The notes below the pieces were generated by a model. That model saw only the letters and a program-made list of their open reading frames with translations, was not told the origin of the DNA and did not search any database. Shown piece by piece: positions 9,978 through 19,351 of a stretch of DNA of 64,000 nt (its first letter is position 1; each line of letters starts with the position of its first letter). The stretch covers positions 434,001 through 498,000 of the forward strand of contig NZ_BEYR01000001.1 of the NCBI RefSeq assembly GCF_002933815.1, written 5' to 3'. The position numbers and the translations under genes were made by a program. The stretch comes from Sphingobacterium sp. HMA12 (GTDB taxonomy: Bacteria > Bacteroidota > Bacteroidia > Sphingobacteriales > Sphingobacteriaceae).

Positions 9978-10020
9978 TATCTTTGTCCCAGAAAATGGCT
10001 TCATTATTGCGAAGCCATTT
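9978..10020 (+). promoter_or_regulatory. -7 element followed by a 10-bp leader hairpin before the L,D-transpeptidase gene
   Basis: TATCTTTG at 9978-9985 matches the -7 consensus; a TTTG at 9959-9962 is 15 bp upstream, which is short for a -33 box. The predicted transcript would begin near 9992 and open with the perfect stem AAATGGCTTC (9993-10002) / GAAGCCATTT (10011-10020), followed by CTTTTTC. The hairpin could terminate fbp transcripts, stabilise the leader, or attenuate the downstream gene. Confidence 0.45.
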
Positions 10021-10039
10021 CTTTTTCATTATTTGTAGT

Positions 10040-11488
10040 ATGTCACGTTTTTTAGTTTTTATTTCCTTCGTTTCAATCGTATTTTTTTCTTGCAAAGAGA
10101 ATCCGCCGACTTATGGTGATGTGCTCGCACAAGGATTTGACCAAAAATCTTATAAAGAATTTGATACGACAGCTTATCTGAAGGTGTTTCGGGAAGTGTA
10201 TGTTAAACAGAAATCTAATCTGCATAACCCAAGCTGGATGAAGGAGTTGTCTGATTCAACAGAAGGAATGACGTTAATTGCCGAGCGTCTATTTGATGGA
10301 AGCATTGATACCCTACTGCATTATTTAGAACGGAGTGAAGAACATGGGATACGCAGCAGTTACTTCCACACAGCGGAGATTAAGGAAACCTTATTTTCCC
10401 TTCGGAAACTGAAACCAAAGAATGTAGCGGAATCTTACCCTCTTTTAGCCAAGCTGGATCTTTTGGGGACAGACGGTCTTGTCGCTTATGTCAGCAGCAT
10501 GAAATATGGTGTGGTCAATCCAAAACGTCTATACGGAAGATATTTTGTACCTCAAAAACGCATGAACTATACTGGGGTCGTTCACTTGTTGGACAGTGTC
10601 AAGATGGGCCCCTTGATGGCAGATATCCAACCGAAAAACCAATACTATATTCAATTTCAGGATGTGTTGGAAAATGGTAATCTGGATAATGGGCAAAGGG
10701 CTAAAGTACTGATGGTATTGGAGAAACTACGTTGGATGGGGGAGCCTTTTCCAGAAAAGTATGTTTTTGTCAATATTCCAGAACAGCGATTGCATATCAT
10801 GGAAGACGGTAAAACCAGTCAGTTGATGAATGTATGTGTTGGTGAAACTGATAACCCTGCCTACACGCGCAAAGGTGAAAACCATGAAACGCCGGTCATG
10901 CAAGGTATCCTGGATGCGATGCAGGTCAATCCTGTTTGGAATATCCCCAGCAGCATTGTAAAAAAGGAATTGTTGGCGAGCGTGCGGAACAATCCGAATT
11001 ATTTAGCTTCGCGTAATATGGTGGCTTATTATAAAGGAAAACAGGTTGATCCAAGTACGGTCAATTGGAATGCGGATTCTGTCGAGAAATTCCGGTTTAA
11101 GCAAAACCCGGGTTCGGACAATTCTTTGGGGAATGTGAAGTTCCTGTTTGAAAATGCCTATTCGATCTATCTTCATGATACGCCTGCCAAACAGATGTTT
11201 GGGCAAACCAACCGTGCAGTGAGTCACGGCTGTGTGCGGGTCGAGAAACCTGTCGACCTGGCCAGTTATCTGGTCAATAACGAGAAGCAAGCCGAAAAGA
11301 TCGCAAAAGAAATTACCACTGACTCCATTTCCAAATCCCGTTGGGTAACGCTGAAACGTCAAATGCCTGTATACCTTACTTATTATACCACCTGGCTTGA
11401 CGATGATGGTAAAATCGTTTCTTACCCTGATATCTATGGCTATGATCCTCGTCTGAAAGAGGCGCTGAAGAAATATTGGACAAATTGA
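10040..11488 (+). CDS. L,D-transpeptidase (YkuD family) lipoprotein
   Basis: This enzyme cross-links or modifies peptidoglycan peptides in the periplasm through a catalytic cysteine. The YkuD motif SHGCVRV is present with Cys398 as nucleophile. The upstream ATG at 9983 would add 19 residues overlapping the leader hairpin; starting at 10040 gives a proper lipoprotein signal (MSRFLVFISFVSIVFFSCKE, lipobox FFSC). The N-terminal 250 residues are alpha-helical, as in the large YcbB-type L,D-transpeptidases, and the catalytic domain begins near KYVFVNIPEQRLHIMEDGK. At 482 residues it fits the YcbB-like group. A strong terminator follows at 11489-11523. Confidence 0.93.
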   Translation: MSRFLVFISFVSIVFFSCKENPPTYGDVLAQGFDQKSYKEFDTTAYLKVFREVYVKQKSNLHNPSWMKELSDSTEGMTLIAERLFDGSIDTLLHYLERSEEHGIRSSYFHTAEIKETLFSLRKLKPKNVAESYPLLAKLDLLGTDGLVAYVSSMKYGVVNPKRLYGRYFVPQKRMNYTGVVHLLDSVKMGPLMADIQPKNQYYIQFQDVLENGNLDNGQRAKVLMVLEKLRWMGEPFPEKYVFVNIPEQRLHIMEDGKTSQLMNVCVGETDNPAYTRKGENHETPVMQGILDAMQVNPVWNIPSSIVKKELLASVRNNPNYLASRNMVAYYKGKQVDPSTVNWNADSVEKFRFKQNPGSDNSLGNVKFLFENAYSIYLHDTPAKQMFGQTNRAVSHGCVRVEKPVDLASYLVNNEKQAEKIAKEITTDSISKSRWVTLKRQMPVYLTYYTTWLDDDGKIVSYPDIYGYDPRLKEALKKYWTN

Positions 11489-11523
11489 TAAAAGCCTTAA
11501 CCGCGATTGGTTAAGGCTTTTTT
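11489..11523. terminator. Bidirectional intrinsic terminator between convergent genes
   Basis: AAAAGCCTTAACC (11489-11501) pairs perfectly with GGTTAAGGCTTTT (11508-11520) around a 6-nt loop, with A and T runs at the two ends. It can serve both the L,D-transpeptidase gene and the convergent DUF3943 gene. Confidence 0.9.
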
Positions 11524-11534
11524 AATATTCCGAT

Positions 11535-13124
11535 TTAATATTCAGAGTTATAAGCGAGGGCTAAACGTATAAAAGGGTAGTCTTTATTCACATTTTTATG
11601 GTCTTGGTAATGCCCCTCCAACCTAAAATATCCTGAGTAAAGATTGACACCAAAATTTTTCCAGATCCGTACTGAAGCGCTAGTCGATGCGGTATGAAGA
11701 TAATGATGGGATTTATTGCCACTGATGGTGACAAAATAGCCTCCACGGTAGTCTATTCCAAATTTGAAGCGATTGAGCGTACTTAGGGTTGCCGATGCCC
11801 GAATATCTGCTCCCGGTCCATAGTCGTACGTGCGGCTTTCGCCAAAATGAAGATACGGATCTGGTACCGCTGCCAGAACTACTGGGCCGCCTCCAAGCAC
11901 GGTGGTCAACTTGGTGCGTTGGCCGATATTAAAATTGGAATACACGTTATAATTGATACTCTGTGATCCGTAATAGAAGGCTTCATTTCGCAGAAAATCA
12001 AAATGAGCGGAGACGATTCCACGATGTCGCCCTGTTAAGTTGGATAATATACGGTTGCCATAGAGGGAGGCATAAACATTGACGGCATTTACGACGGAAC
12101 TATCGTCTGAACCAATCTCAAGATTCAGGAAAAAATCGTCAAATGGTTTCTTCTTGTCGATATCGTCATTGTTATATATCAGCTTGATGCGCGCATAAAT
12201 ATCGTTCTTTCCCCGACTTAGGACATTGTGTTCTTTGGCATCAAATCTCCGGATTCCCAATTCAACTTCAGTATGAACCAGCGAACTGTCAATGACTGCT
12301 CCCTTCGTGGTATTTCCCCAACGGCCATCAAGCAGTCTGTTTAACCCGTTCATCGGATTGATCAGCATGGCTAATATTTCTTTTTTATTCCGTTGTCCTT
12401 TTGTGAGACTGGGCCTTGCCAGGATATGATGTGAAAGACGATGGGTCATCTCCCCAAGGATCGTTCCGCCAAAACTGGTATTAATGATATCATTGATTGA
12501 TGGCGGTTCCGTTTCACCAGCTGTCTCCCAGATGTAACTCCCGGCAACAGTAGCCAATGTAGACTGCAAGAAACTAAAATTGTTGGACCGGAATGAATTG
12601 AAATAGAACTGGCCATGGTAGGGGTGGGCAATCTGATTGGTAGCGAAGAGATTATCATCCCAGGTCCAAGCTGAAAACTTCAAATGGCTAAAGAAATTTT
12701 TGAATGAAATATGGGAAACCGGATCTTTACGGATGAAATAATTAACCGATGCAGGGATTGCCTGAATGGAAAACCATTCTATGCCCGCCCGCAAAAAGTT
12801 TTTCTTTTGATAATTGATGACACTATCAGGCAGTTTGGCATTGATCCGATCGGAAATCCATCTTGCCTGTTGTCTCGATACGGCCATGCTGTCTTTTAAA
12901 TTTTCGCTCCTTAGGGCTCGAACGGCACTATCTATCACTGTAGGCAAGTATGTGCTATCCGATACATGTACCGGATTTACAGCGGCATGTTGAGGGCTAT
13001 TTTGATGCGTTCGAACAGATGCAATAGCAGGTGAACCGTTTAAGATTAGAGCTCCAAAGAAGGTTGTGAATACATTCAAAAGCAAAAATAAAATATAGCG
13101 ATAAGGCTTTGGATTTTGTTTCAT
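11535..13124 (-). CDS. DUF3943 domain outer-membrane protein
   Basis: The protein has a long signal region (hydrophobic residues about 10-35) and a middle section typical of DUF3943: WDDNLFATNQIAHPYHGQFY, then a WE...E.EPPSINDII segment and GEMTHRLSHHIL. The C-terminal half is rich in alternating aromatic and polar residues, as in an outer-membrane beta barrel. The family has no established function. The ATG at 13124 (MKQNPKPYRY) is preferred to one at 13148 because it gives a conventional signal sequence; the choice is not firm. It is convergent with the L,D-transpeptidase gene and divergent from the SulP gene, and stands alone. Confidence 0.8.
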   Translation of the reverse strand: MKQNPKPYRYILFLLLNVFTTFFGALILNGSPAIASVRTHQNSPQHAAVNPVHVSDSTYLPTVIDSAVRALRSENLKDSMAVSRQQARWISDRINAKLPDSVINYQKKNFLRAGIEWFSIQAIPASVNYFIRKDPVSHISFKNFFSHLKFSAWTWDDNLFATNQIAHPYHGQFYFNSFRSNNFSFLQSTLATVAGSYIWETAGETEPPSINDIINTSFGGTILGEMTHRLSHHILARPSLTKGQRNKKEILAMLINPMNGLNRLLDGRWGNTTKGAVIDSSLVHTEVELGIRRFDAKEHNVLSRGKNDIYARIKLIYNNDDIDKKKPFDDFFLNLEIGSDDSSVVNAVNVYASLYGNRILSNLTGRHRGIVSAHFDFLRNEAFYYGSQSINYNVYSNFNIGQRTKLTTVLGGGPVVLAAVPDPYLHFGESRTYDYGPGADIRASATLSTLNRFKFGIDYRGGYFVTISGNKSHHYLHTASTSASVRIWKNFGVNLYSGYFRLEGHYQDHKNVNKDYPFIRLALAYNSEY

Positions 13125-13229
13125 ACGGGTCAATATACTGTTTTGCAATAAAACTTGTATTCAATAACAAATATTGGGTAAAAGTGTTTTTACGATAATC
13201 ATTTCTTTCTTCTTTTAGCTGCATTTAGG

Positions 13230-13261
13230 TTGCTGATATGCACGAGGGAATGCTACCTTTG
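13230..13261 (+). promoter_or_regulatory. Predicted promoter of the SulP gene
   Basis: TTG at 13230-13232 and TACCTTTG at 13254-13261 are 21 bp apart, a close match to the Bacteroidota consensus. The predicted start is near 13268, 26 nt before the SulP ATG at 13294. Confidence 0.65.
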
Positions 13262-13293
13262 CAACGCTTTATAACTGTTCAACTGATTTTGAT

Positions 13294-14826
13294 ATGAACA
13301 ATACCTTTGACTTTTTAAACATACGGTCTGTCAATTTGAAAAACGAGCTCTTTGCCGGTTTGACGGTTGCCATGACCATGATACCTGAATCGCTTTCATT
13401 CGCCATATTAGCAGGCTTGCCTCCTTTGACAGGTTTGTATGCCGCTTTCTTAATGGGGCTTGTGACTGCTGTGTTTGGAGGGAGACCGGGTATGGTATCC
13501 GGTGGGGCCGGAGCAACTATTGTTGTTCTGATGGCTCTTGCGGCAAGCCATGGTATAGATTACCTTTTCGCTGCTGTGGTCCTGGCCGGGATTTTGCAAT
13601 TTTTGGTCGGTCTTTTTAGGTGGGGAAAATTTGTCCGTTTGATACCACAACCGGTTATGTATGGATTTCTAAATGGATTGGCCATTATTATTTTTATGGC
13701 ACAGGTTGTCCAATTTAAAGTGAATAGTGGGGACGGCGGGGTTTGGATGTCAGGTTCAACTTTATATACTATGGGCGGACTTACGCTATTGACTATGTTG
13801 ATTGTTATCGGATTCCCGCGGCTCACCAAAGCAATCCCCGCTTCCCTGATTGCTATTTTGGTTGTATTTGCTATAGTCTCCCTACTGGGGATCGAAACTA
13901 AGAAAGTGGTGGATATTGCCTCGGTCAGTGGGTCACTGCCGCATTTTCGTTTACCGAATATTGCATTGAATTGGGAAACATTGCAATTAATTTTTCCTTA
14001 TTCACTGGTTATGGCAGGTGTAGGACTTGTTGAATCACTTCTGACACTTAATATGGTCGATGAGATTACCGCCAGTAAAGGGAATGCTAATCGCGAATCC
14101 ATGGCTCAAGGGTTAGCAAATATGGTCAATGGATTTTTTGGTGGTATGGGAGGATGTGCAATGGTAGCCCAGACTTTGGTAAACTTGAATGCGGGCGCCA
14201 GGACGCGGGTATCTGCTTTTATCGGGGCGATGACAATCCTGCTGATTATCTTGGTAGGGGCTCCTTTTATTGAGCAAATCCCCATGGCAGCACTCGTCGG
14301 TGTGATGATGATGGTTGCTATCGGCACTTTTCAATGGGTGAGTTTTCGGATTATCAATAAGTTTCCGAAATCAGATATTTTCGTTGGTATTCTTGTTGCC
14401 GGCATAACCGTACTATTGCACAATTTAGCTTTGGCAGTACTTGTCGGTGTTATAGTTTCTGCATTGGTTTTTGCCTGGGATAATGCGAAACGTATACGGG
14501 CGCGAAAATATGTTGACCCAGAAGGTATAAAACATTATGAAATATATGGGCCATTGTTTTTCGGTTCCACAGCTAATTTTTTAGATAAGTTTGATATTCA
14601 GGAGGATCCTGATCATATCATTGTGGATTTTAAAGAAAGTAGGGTAGTGGATATGTCTGCTGTGGATGCCCTTAATAAAATTACCGAGCGCTATGCAGCA
14701 CAACAGAAGAAGGTGGAACTCTGGCATCTCAGTGAAGATTGTCGCTCCCTCCTCAAAAATGCGACGGGAATTGCTGTCGTTCATATTAAGGATGACCCAA
14801 CTTATCAGGTCATGCCCGGAAAGTAG
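13294..14826 (+). CDS. SulP family anion transporter with STAS domain
   Basis: The 510-residue protein has a multi-helix membrane domain (residues about 15-395) that opens with the SulP signature region VAMTMIPESLSFAILAG and PPLTGLYAAF. A cytoplasmic STAS domain follows (about 410-505, DHIIVDFKESRVVDMSAVDAL). SulP proteins carry sulfate, bicarbonate or dicarboxylates, usually with Na+ or H+. The sequence alone does not decide the substrate; no carbonic anhydrase or sulfate-assimilation gene is adjacent. The gene has its own promoter at 13230-13261, and its stop lies one base from the end of the convergent methyltransferase gene. Confidence 0.92.
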   Translation: MNNTFDFLNIRSVNLKNELFAGLTVAMTMIPESLSFAILAGLPPLTGLYAAFLMGLVTAVFGGRPGMVSGGAGATIVVLMALAASHGIDYLFAAVVLAGILQFLVGLFRWGKFVRLIPQPVMYGFLNGLAIIIFMAQVVQFKVNSGDGGVWMSGSTLYTMGGLTLLTMLIVIGFPRLTKAIPASLIAILVVFAIVSLLGIETKKVVDIASVSGSLPHFRLPNIALNWETLQLIFPYSLVMAGVGLVESLLTLNMVDEITASKGNANRESMAQGLANMVNGFFGGMGGCAMVAQTLVNLNAGARTRVSAFIGAMTILLIILVGAPFIEQIPMAALVGVMMMVAIGTFQWVSFRIINKFPKSDIFVGILVAGITVLLHNLALAVLVGVIVSALVFAWDNAKRIRARKYVDPEGIKHYEIYGPLFFGSTANFLDKFDIQEDPDHIIVDFKESRVVDMSAVDALNKITERYAAQQKKVELWHLSEDCRSLLKNATGIAVVHIKDDPTYQVMPGK

Positions 14827-14827
14827 G

Positions 14828-15418
14828 TTATTTTTGTCTTAATTCGATAAAAATCTCGCTTCCTTGTCGCTGCGGTATACTGTTGAAACAGGTCTCCATC
14901 TTTAAAATATCAAAGGTTGAATGAAACAATTGCTGATATTCAGCTTTGTTTCCACCAAATGGAGGCCCCTCTGACGGGAATTCCCTATTGAACAACAAAC
15001 CTGCGAGAATACCGCGCGGTCGGAGCAATGAAGCTATTTTGCTGCTGTAGCTTTTTCGTAGGGCAGGATCCAATGCACAGAAAAATGTTTGCTCCAAAAT
15101 ATAATCGTATTGTTGTTCATGCTGAAAAAAATCCTGGCATATAATCTGGAGCTGTGGAATTTTACCAAATGCTTTTTGAACTTGATCAACTAATGTCGGT
15201 GCGATATCAAGCAGGGTGATATTCTCAAAACCTTGCTCAAGCAACGCCCTAGCTTCATGAGCATTGCCGCATCCCGGAATCAGAATTGAGGAATCTTTGG
15301 GAATCACGGTCGCGGCATAGGTAATAATGGCTGGCGATGCATAACCAATATCCCATCCGGTCTCCTGATTTTTATAGCGATTGTCCCAATATTCTTTATC
15401 AAGGTCCAATAAATCCAT
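14828..15418 (-). CDS. TPMT-family SAM-dependent methyltransferase
   Basis: The 196-residue protein has the thiopurine S-methyltransferase-like layout: N-terminal YWDNRYKNQETGWDIG, the SAM-binding motif ILIPGCGNAHEARALLEQG (about 45-63) and the later motif QTFFCALDPALRKSY. Bacterial members methylate small thiols, selenium or tellurium compounds or halides; the physiological substrate here is unknown. Length is normal for the family. It is convergent with the SulP gene and separated from the bestrophin gene by 239 bp with no recognised signal. Confidence 0.85.
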   Translation of the reverse strand: MDLLDLDKEYWDNRYKNQETGWDIGYASPAIITYAATVIPKDSSILIPGCGNAHEARALLEQGFENITLLDIAPTLVDQVQKAFGKIPQLQIICQDFFQHEQQYDYILEQTFFCALDPALRKSYSSKIASLLRPRGILAGLLFNREFPSEGPPFGGNKAEYQQLFHSTFDILKMETCFNSIPQRQGSEIFIELRQK

Positions 15419-15657
15419 AGCGTCCTAATATGTGTTAAATCGATTGGTACAATTTAAGTAAATCTCCTGTAATACGGTGTTATTTTTGTTTTTTACTTGA
15501 AACTATGTGCATAAAATTAATGAAGATATTCCTAAGGTAAATAAAAATAAGTCTCTTTATTTCAATATTTTAGCCTTTTTATTTTAAAGTTGGTAAAACA
15601 AAAAAATAACTTTCGGATTTATATGATGTATTATTTCAATTAAAGATTAATCGCGAT

Positions 15658-16542
15658 ATGTTACTCAATAGGAGAATCTCCGTTTCGTACTTTCTAAAGA
15701 CAATTCAGACTGATCTGATCCGAATTGTTTTTTTTGGCTGCTTGGTCGGGCTGCTGGCAAAGCATAAAGACTTTCTTACATTAGAGGTGCCCTTATCATT
15801 AATTGCCATTGTCGGTACGGCGATATCGTTACTTTTGGCATTTCGAACAGCACAGTCTTACGATCGGTGGTGGGAAGCCCGCATTGTATGGGGAGCAATT
15901 GTCAATGATTCGCGTAGCTTAATACGTCTGTTGCAAACCTTTATTAGTAAGGATCAGGATATACACCTAAAAATGTTTGCCGAAAGACAGATCATATGGA
16001 ATTATGCCCTGAGCGAATCCCTACGAAAAGAACCGCATTCAAAAAGGGTAAAGGACTATATGGAGGGCTATCAGATCAATGATACAAATGTGGCTTACGG
16101 AATTTTAAATGCTCATGCAAAGCATTTACGCTTATTGGCCCAAGAGGGGTTAATTACTGAGTTTAGACAAGTTGCCGCGGACGAGATTTTAACGCGATTT
16201 TCTGATTCCATGGGACGTTGTGAACGAATAAAAAATACAGTCTTTCCCGTGTCTTATGGTAAGCTGATTCATTTTCTGATTTATCTATTTGCACTTTTAT
16301 TGCCCTTTAGCCTGAATGACGATGTGATTTGGGTAAAAATGATGTTGACGATCGGCATTCCGATTATATTCATTATCATTGAGCGAACCGCGATACTGAT
16401 GCAGGATCCTTTCGAAAATAAACCGATGGATACACCGATGACAACAATCTGTCGGACTATTGAGATGAATTTGCTGGAGGCGATTGGTGAACCGACCCAA
16501 AAGCCGACCTCACCTGCGGAGGAATATTATTATATTCTTTAA
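15658..16542 (+). CDS. Bestrophin family ion channel (YneE/UPF0187)
   Basis: The 294-residue inner-membrane protein matches bacterial bestrophins. It begins RRISVSYFLKTIQTDLIRIV and has four hydrophobic segments (about 25-45, 50-68, 205-225, 230-250). The conserved cytoplasmic segments include SYDRWWEARIVWGAIVNDSR (about 68-87) and DPFENKPMDTPMTTICRTIE near the C-terminus. Eukaryotic bestrophins are anion channels, while a studied bacterial homologue is cation-selective, so ion preference is open. The gene is alone on the plus strand. Confidence 0.9.
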   Translation: MLLNRRISVSYFLKTIQTDLIRIVFFGCLVGLLAKHKDFLTLEVPLSLIAIVGTAISLLLAFRTAQSYDRWWEARIVWGAIVNDSRSLIRLLQTFISKDQDIHLKMFAERQIIWNYALSESLRKEPHSKRVKDYMEGYQINDTNVAYGILNAHAKHLRLLAQEGLITEFRQVAADEILTRFSDSMGRCERIKNTVFPVSYGKLIHFLIYLFALLLPFSLNDDVIWVKMMLTIGIPIIFIIIERTAILMQDPFENKPMDTPMTTICRTIEMNLLEAIGEPTQKPTSPAEEYYYIL

Positions 16543-17058
16543 TTGGCCTTTTGTAAATTTTATCCCCACATGTTTTTAAGGCCGATAGCTTTATAACGGA
16601 CTGACTTATCCTTTGCCGTCTGTTTGGATATAAATTTTTCGTGTCTGAACTATTTTTCGTTTGATTGGGCCAATCTATAATTTTGAAGTCCACGATGTTT
16701 TAATTGCTATTACAAATTCTCCATCCCCTGCTTCTTTGTTCTCTTAAGCCAATTCTTCGCAAATTCCAGAAATTTACTATTTATTCCACTTGACTTTGTT
16801 GTTTCCAGGATTCTTTCCGTCGCTTCTTCCGAGAAGGTCAATTGATCCTGCGAAAGTTTAAAATCTTTGGTACTGATCCTTAAAAATCATGAAAGTGGAC
16901 ATATTGTAAAAGGAATAGCGCGAATTGTAAATAAACTCATTTTTTTGCTGCGGGCGTATTAGCTTTATACCTATGAAATGCAACTAATATGCGGTTAGTA
17001 TAATTTATCGGCTAGCTGTATAAATGGTTTGCAGTTAATTCAAGGAAGAACTTTATAA
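16543..17058. other. 516-base gap between the bestrophin and PH-like genes
   Basis: Apart from the short degraded frame described at 16710-16886 I see no gene here. The sequence is AT-rich near 16900-17040 and no clear TAnnTTTG promoter with a spaced TTG was found before the gene at 17059. Confidence 0.4.
16710..16886 (-). pseudogene. Possible 58-codon remnant of a small protein gene
   Basis: The minus strand carries an open stretch with no in-frame ATG, bounded upstream by TGA at 16889-16887. Its translation has protein-like character (FSEEATERILETTKSSG ... FLEFAKNWLKRTKKQG) with amphipathic helices. An ATG in another frame about 30 bases upstream could join it through a frameshift. I do not recognise the family, and chance is possible. 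Confidence 0.22.
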
Positions 17059-17586
17059 ATGGAACAGCACTTACAGACTCAGGCATACAACTTTGACCGG
17101 ATATTTCGGTATAGCTTATATGCAGCTTTAATTTCCTCTGTGATCATGCTCGTTAGCACAATCTTAATTCGGAATATCCATCCCTTATGGAATGCCATTC
17201 TCGTTATAGGTTTCCCGTACTCCTTGTTTGTTTCGAAAATAAAAACGAGTGGCGACAATATGATTTTTGAAGAAAATCATATAGTTTTGAATGGAAATCG
17301 TATTGCTTTTCAGGACATTGATTCTTATCATTTGTTTGACTCGTTGAAACTTTATTTTGTATTACGGATCAGGTTGAAAACAGGCCGACAGTATATTCAT
17401 TATCTTCCGGTTGACGTAAAACAGGATGTCGAAACATATTTTGATAAAGCGAATATGAAGAGTGACAAACGGTCCTTTGATTTTATTGCACGGTATTTTA
17501 TCTTGTTATATGCCCTGCCTTTTGTCACCTTTCTGGGATTAGCCTATTCATTTGGTACGCGTTTGTATTATTTTTTACAGTATTGA
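17059..17586 (+). CDS. Hypothetical membrane protein with PH-like middle region
   Basis: I cannot name this family. The 175 residues contain two adjacent hydrophobic helices (about 18-38 and 44-60), a soluble beta-rich middle (about 65-130, GDNMIFEENHIVLNGNRIAF) resembling bacterial PH-like domains, and a C-terminal hydrophobic helix (about 145-168). The layout resembles small membrane proteins of the bPH type. It stands alone, with 260 bp of non-coding sequence before the next gene. Confidence 0.55.
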   Translation: MEQHLQTQAYNFDRIFRYSLYAALISSVIMLVSTILIRNIHPLWNAILVIGFPYSLFVSKIKTSGDNMIFEENHIVLNGNRIAFQDIDSYHLFDSLKLYFVLRIRLKTGRQYIHYLPVDVKQDVETYFDKANMKSDKRSFDFIARYFILLYALPFVTFLGLAYSFGTRLYYFLQY

Positions 17587-17846
17587 GAAAATCGGGAAGA
17601 CCATCAAATCCGGTAGAGACAATAGGGCATAAAAGCAATACCTTAAAACCTTCCAAAATGAACCAATTAACGTCAGCGCCTATTTGAAAATTTCGTTATT
17701 ATAGACGGATATTCATTGTGCCCGGTCAAATATTAGACTGATCTAAAAGTGGAAGACACATATTTTATATTTGGTTGTTGGGTTAAATATCGGAATATTT
17801 TCCTGACAGCTACTGCGTTTATTTAGACACTATTAATTGCAATAAC

Positions 17847-18389
17847 ATGAAAACAATGAAAATGACGATCTTGACCCTTTTAGCCGGATCGACTTTAGCA
17901 ATATCACGCTGTGGTGCAGGGAAAGATCAGCTTGCAACACCGATTAATGCGGATCAGTTTGAAAAATTATATGAAAACAAAGGCAATGATGGCAAACGAT
18001 TTAGCCTGACTGGCTATCCTTATCTCAATAGCGATGTGACAGTTCGTAACGACATGGAAATTGCTGTTTCCTTGTTTTCTGAACCCAAGGGAAAGGGAGA
18101 TTATATCGGTAGTATAGATTTGGGCTATAAGGATAATAAAAACGGGATGTATATTCCTGATAAGTTTACCGCTGACGATTTGCAGGTGTTTGATAAAGAA
18201 GGAAATAGTCTTGGCGTAAACGATAAAATTACTATTTCTTTTGAAATGGAGTTGGATACCAAGCGTCCGCCGAGAACGGGAATCAAAAAATTAGAAAAAG
18301 ATGAAAACGGCCATCCTAAAATGGTTGAGCAGAAACCGGCGTACTATGGCGATGGACCATCTGATATTATTATCGAAAAGGCGAAATGA
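17847..18389 (+). CDS. Putative lipoprotein of unknown function
   Basis: The product has 180 residues. Residues 1-22 form a signal sequence whose only cysteine lies in ISRC; arginine before the cysteine is unusual for a lipobox, so lipidation is uncertain. The mature part has a beta-rich segment (KRFSLTGYPYLNSDVTV) that could be an OB-like fold, and a lysine-rich C-terminus. I recognise no family. It is followed 70 bp later by another lipoprotein gene on the same strand. Confidence 0.55.
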   Translation: MKTMKMTILTLLAGSTLAISRCGAGKDQLATPINADQFEKLYENKGNDGKRFSLTGYPYLNSDVTVRNDMEIAVSLFSEPKGKGDYIGSIDLGYKDNKNGMYIPDKFTADDLQVFDKEGNSLGVNDKITISFEMELDTKRPPRTGIKKLEKDENGHPKMVEQKPAYYGDGPSDIIIEKAK

Positions 18390-18459
18390 TTGTTTTTCTT
18401 ATTGGATCAGGCATAGGGGTGATACATGAGTGATATTAAGAAGTTAAAACTTGATTGTT

Positions 18460-19254
18460 ATGCTGGCACTTGAAAATTACAAAATACTGCTGTTCGTACT
18501 CACGTTGCAATCCTGCGGGAACCATGTTCAGAAATCCGCGGACAGTGCTGTACATCTTACTGATGATGACACTCAAATTGTAAAATATAAAAGTAACTCA
18601 ACTAATGAATTGGTTTTAAACTTTCGGGATCACAGTTATTTTTATAAGGAAACAAACTTGCCATTGAAAGCAGGTGAGGATGTGGGGTATGAAAATCAAT
18701 CCAGGGGTACATTTGCAGTCAAAAATGATACGTTGACTTTTTTTTCTTCAATGCCGTCGCAGATCGACGTTAAAATGGATTGGTCTACAAGCACAGAATT
18801 TCTGAGTTTGTATCAAACTCATGAGAAGATTGATGCCAACAGTGTCAAAATCTATTTTGACAATATCGCTGAACCGCAATATTATCAGGCGTTTGAGTTT
18901 AAAAATGGGGGATTTGAAAAGCTGAGGGTGAAAGCGTGTGTAACAGATGGAGACTTTGGTTCGATAGAGACCACAAAAGATAGGATCCCATTACATCAGT
19001 ATTTAGTGATTGAGAAGCCTCGAAGCAATAAACTTTTAATTATTGACAGTCTGCAAACGCATGAAAGTTATTTTTTTGATTTTGATCATATCCTTTTTCG
19101 CTCATTTCACTTTTATACTCGGGCATATTGGAGTTATTACGATTTTACGGGCTTAACATTTGTCCGTACAAACATGAACCTTAAACTAATTGATAAAAAT
19201 AAGTTAGGGCGTTACCAGCATTCCGCTATGGATTTGATATTTTTAAAACAATAG
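18460..19254 (+). CDS. Hypothetical lipoprotein
   Basis: The protein has about 264 residues with a lipoprotein signal (hydrophobic ILLFVLTLQSC, cysteine in LQSCG). An ATG at 18451 is also in frame and would add three residues; the choice does not change the signal. The mature domain has alternating beta strands and many aromatic residues and no motif I can identify. It may be co-transcribed with the preceding gene at 17847. Function is unknown. Confidence 0.55.
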   Translation: MLALENYKILLFVLTLQSCGNHVQKSADSAVHLTDDDTQIVKYKSNSTNELVLNFRDHSYFYKETNLPLKAGEDVGYENQSRGTFAVKNDTLTFFSSMPSQIDVKMDWSTSTEFLSLYQTHEKIDANSVKIYFDNIAEPQYYQAFEFKNGGFEKLRVKACVTDGDFGSIETTKDRIPLHQYLVIEKPRSNKLLIIDSLQTHESYFFDFDHILFRSFHFYTRAYWSYYDFTGLTFVRTNMNLKLIDKNKLGRYQHSAMDLIFLKQ

Positions 19255-19351
19255 GGGATCAAAGGTGCTACCTACTGTTAAAAAAAGTTATTCGGCTGTA
19301 AGAATAGGGTGATCGTATACATTATTTGGATAAAAAAGGTAGATTTAGCCT

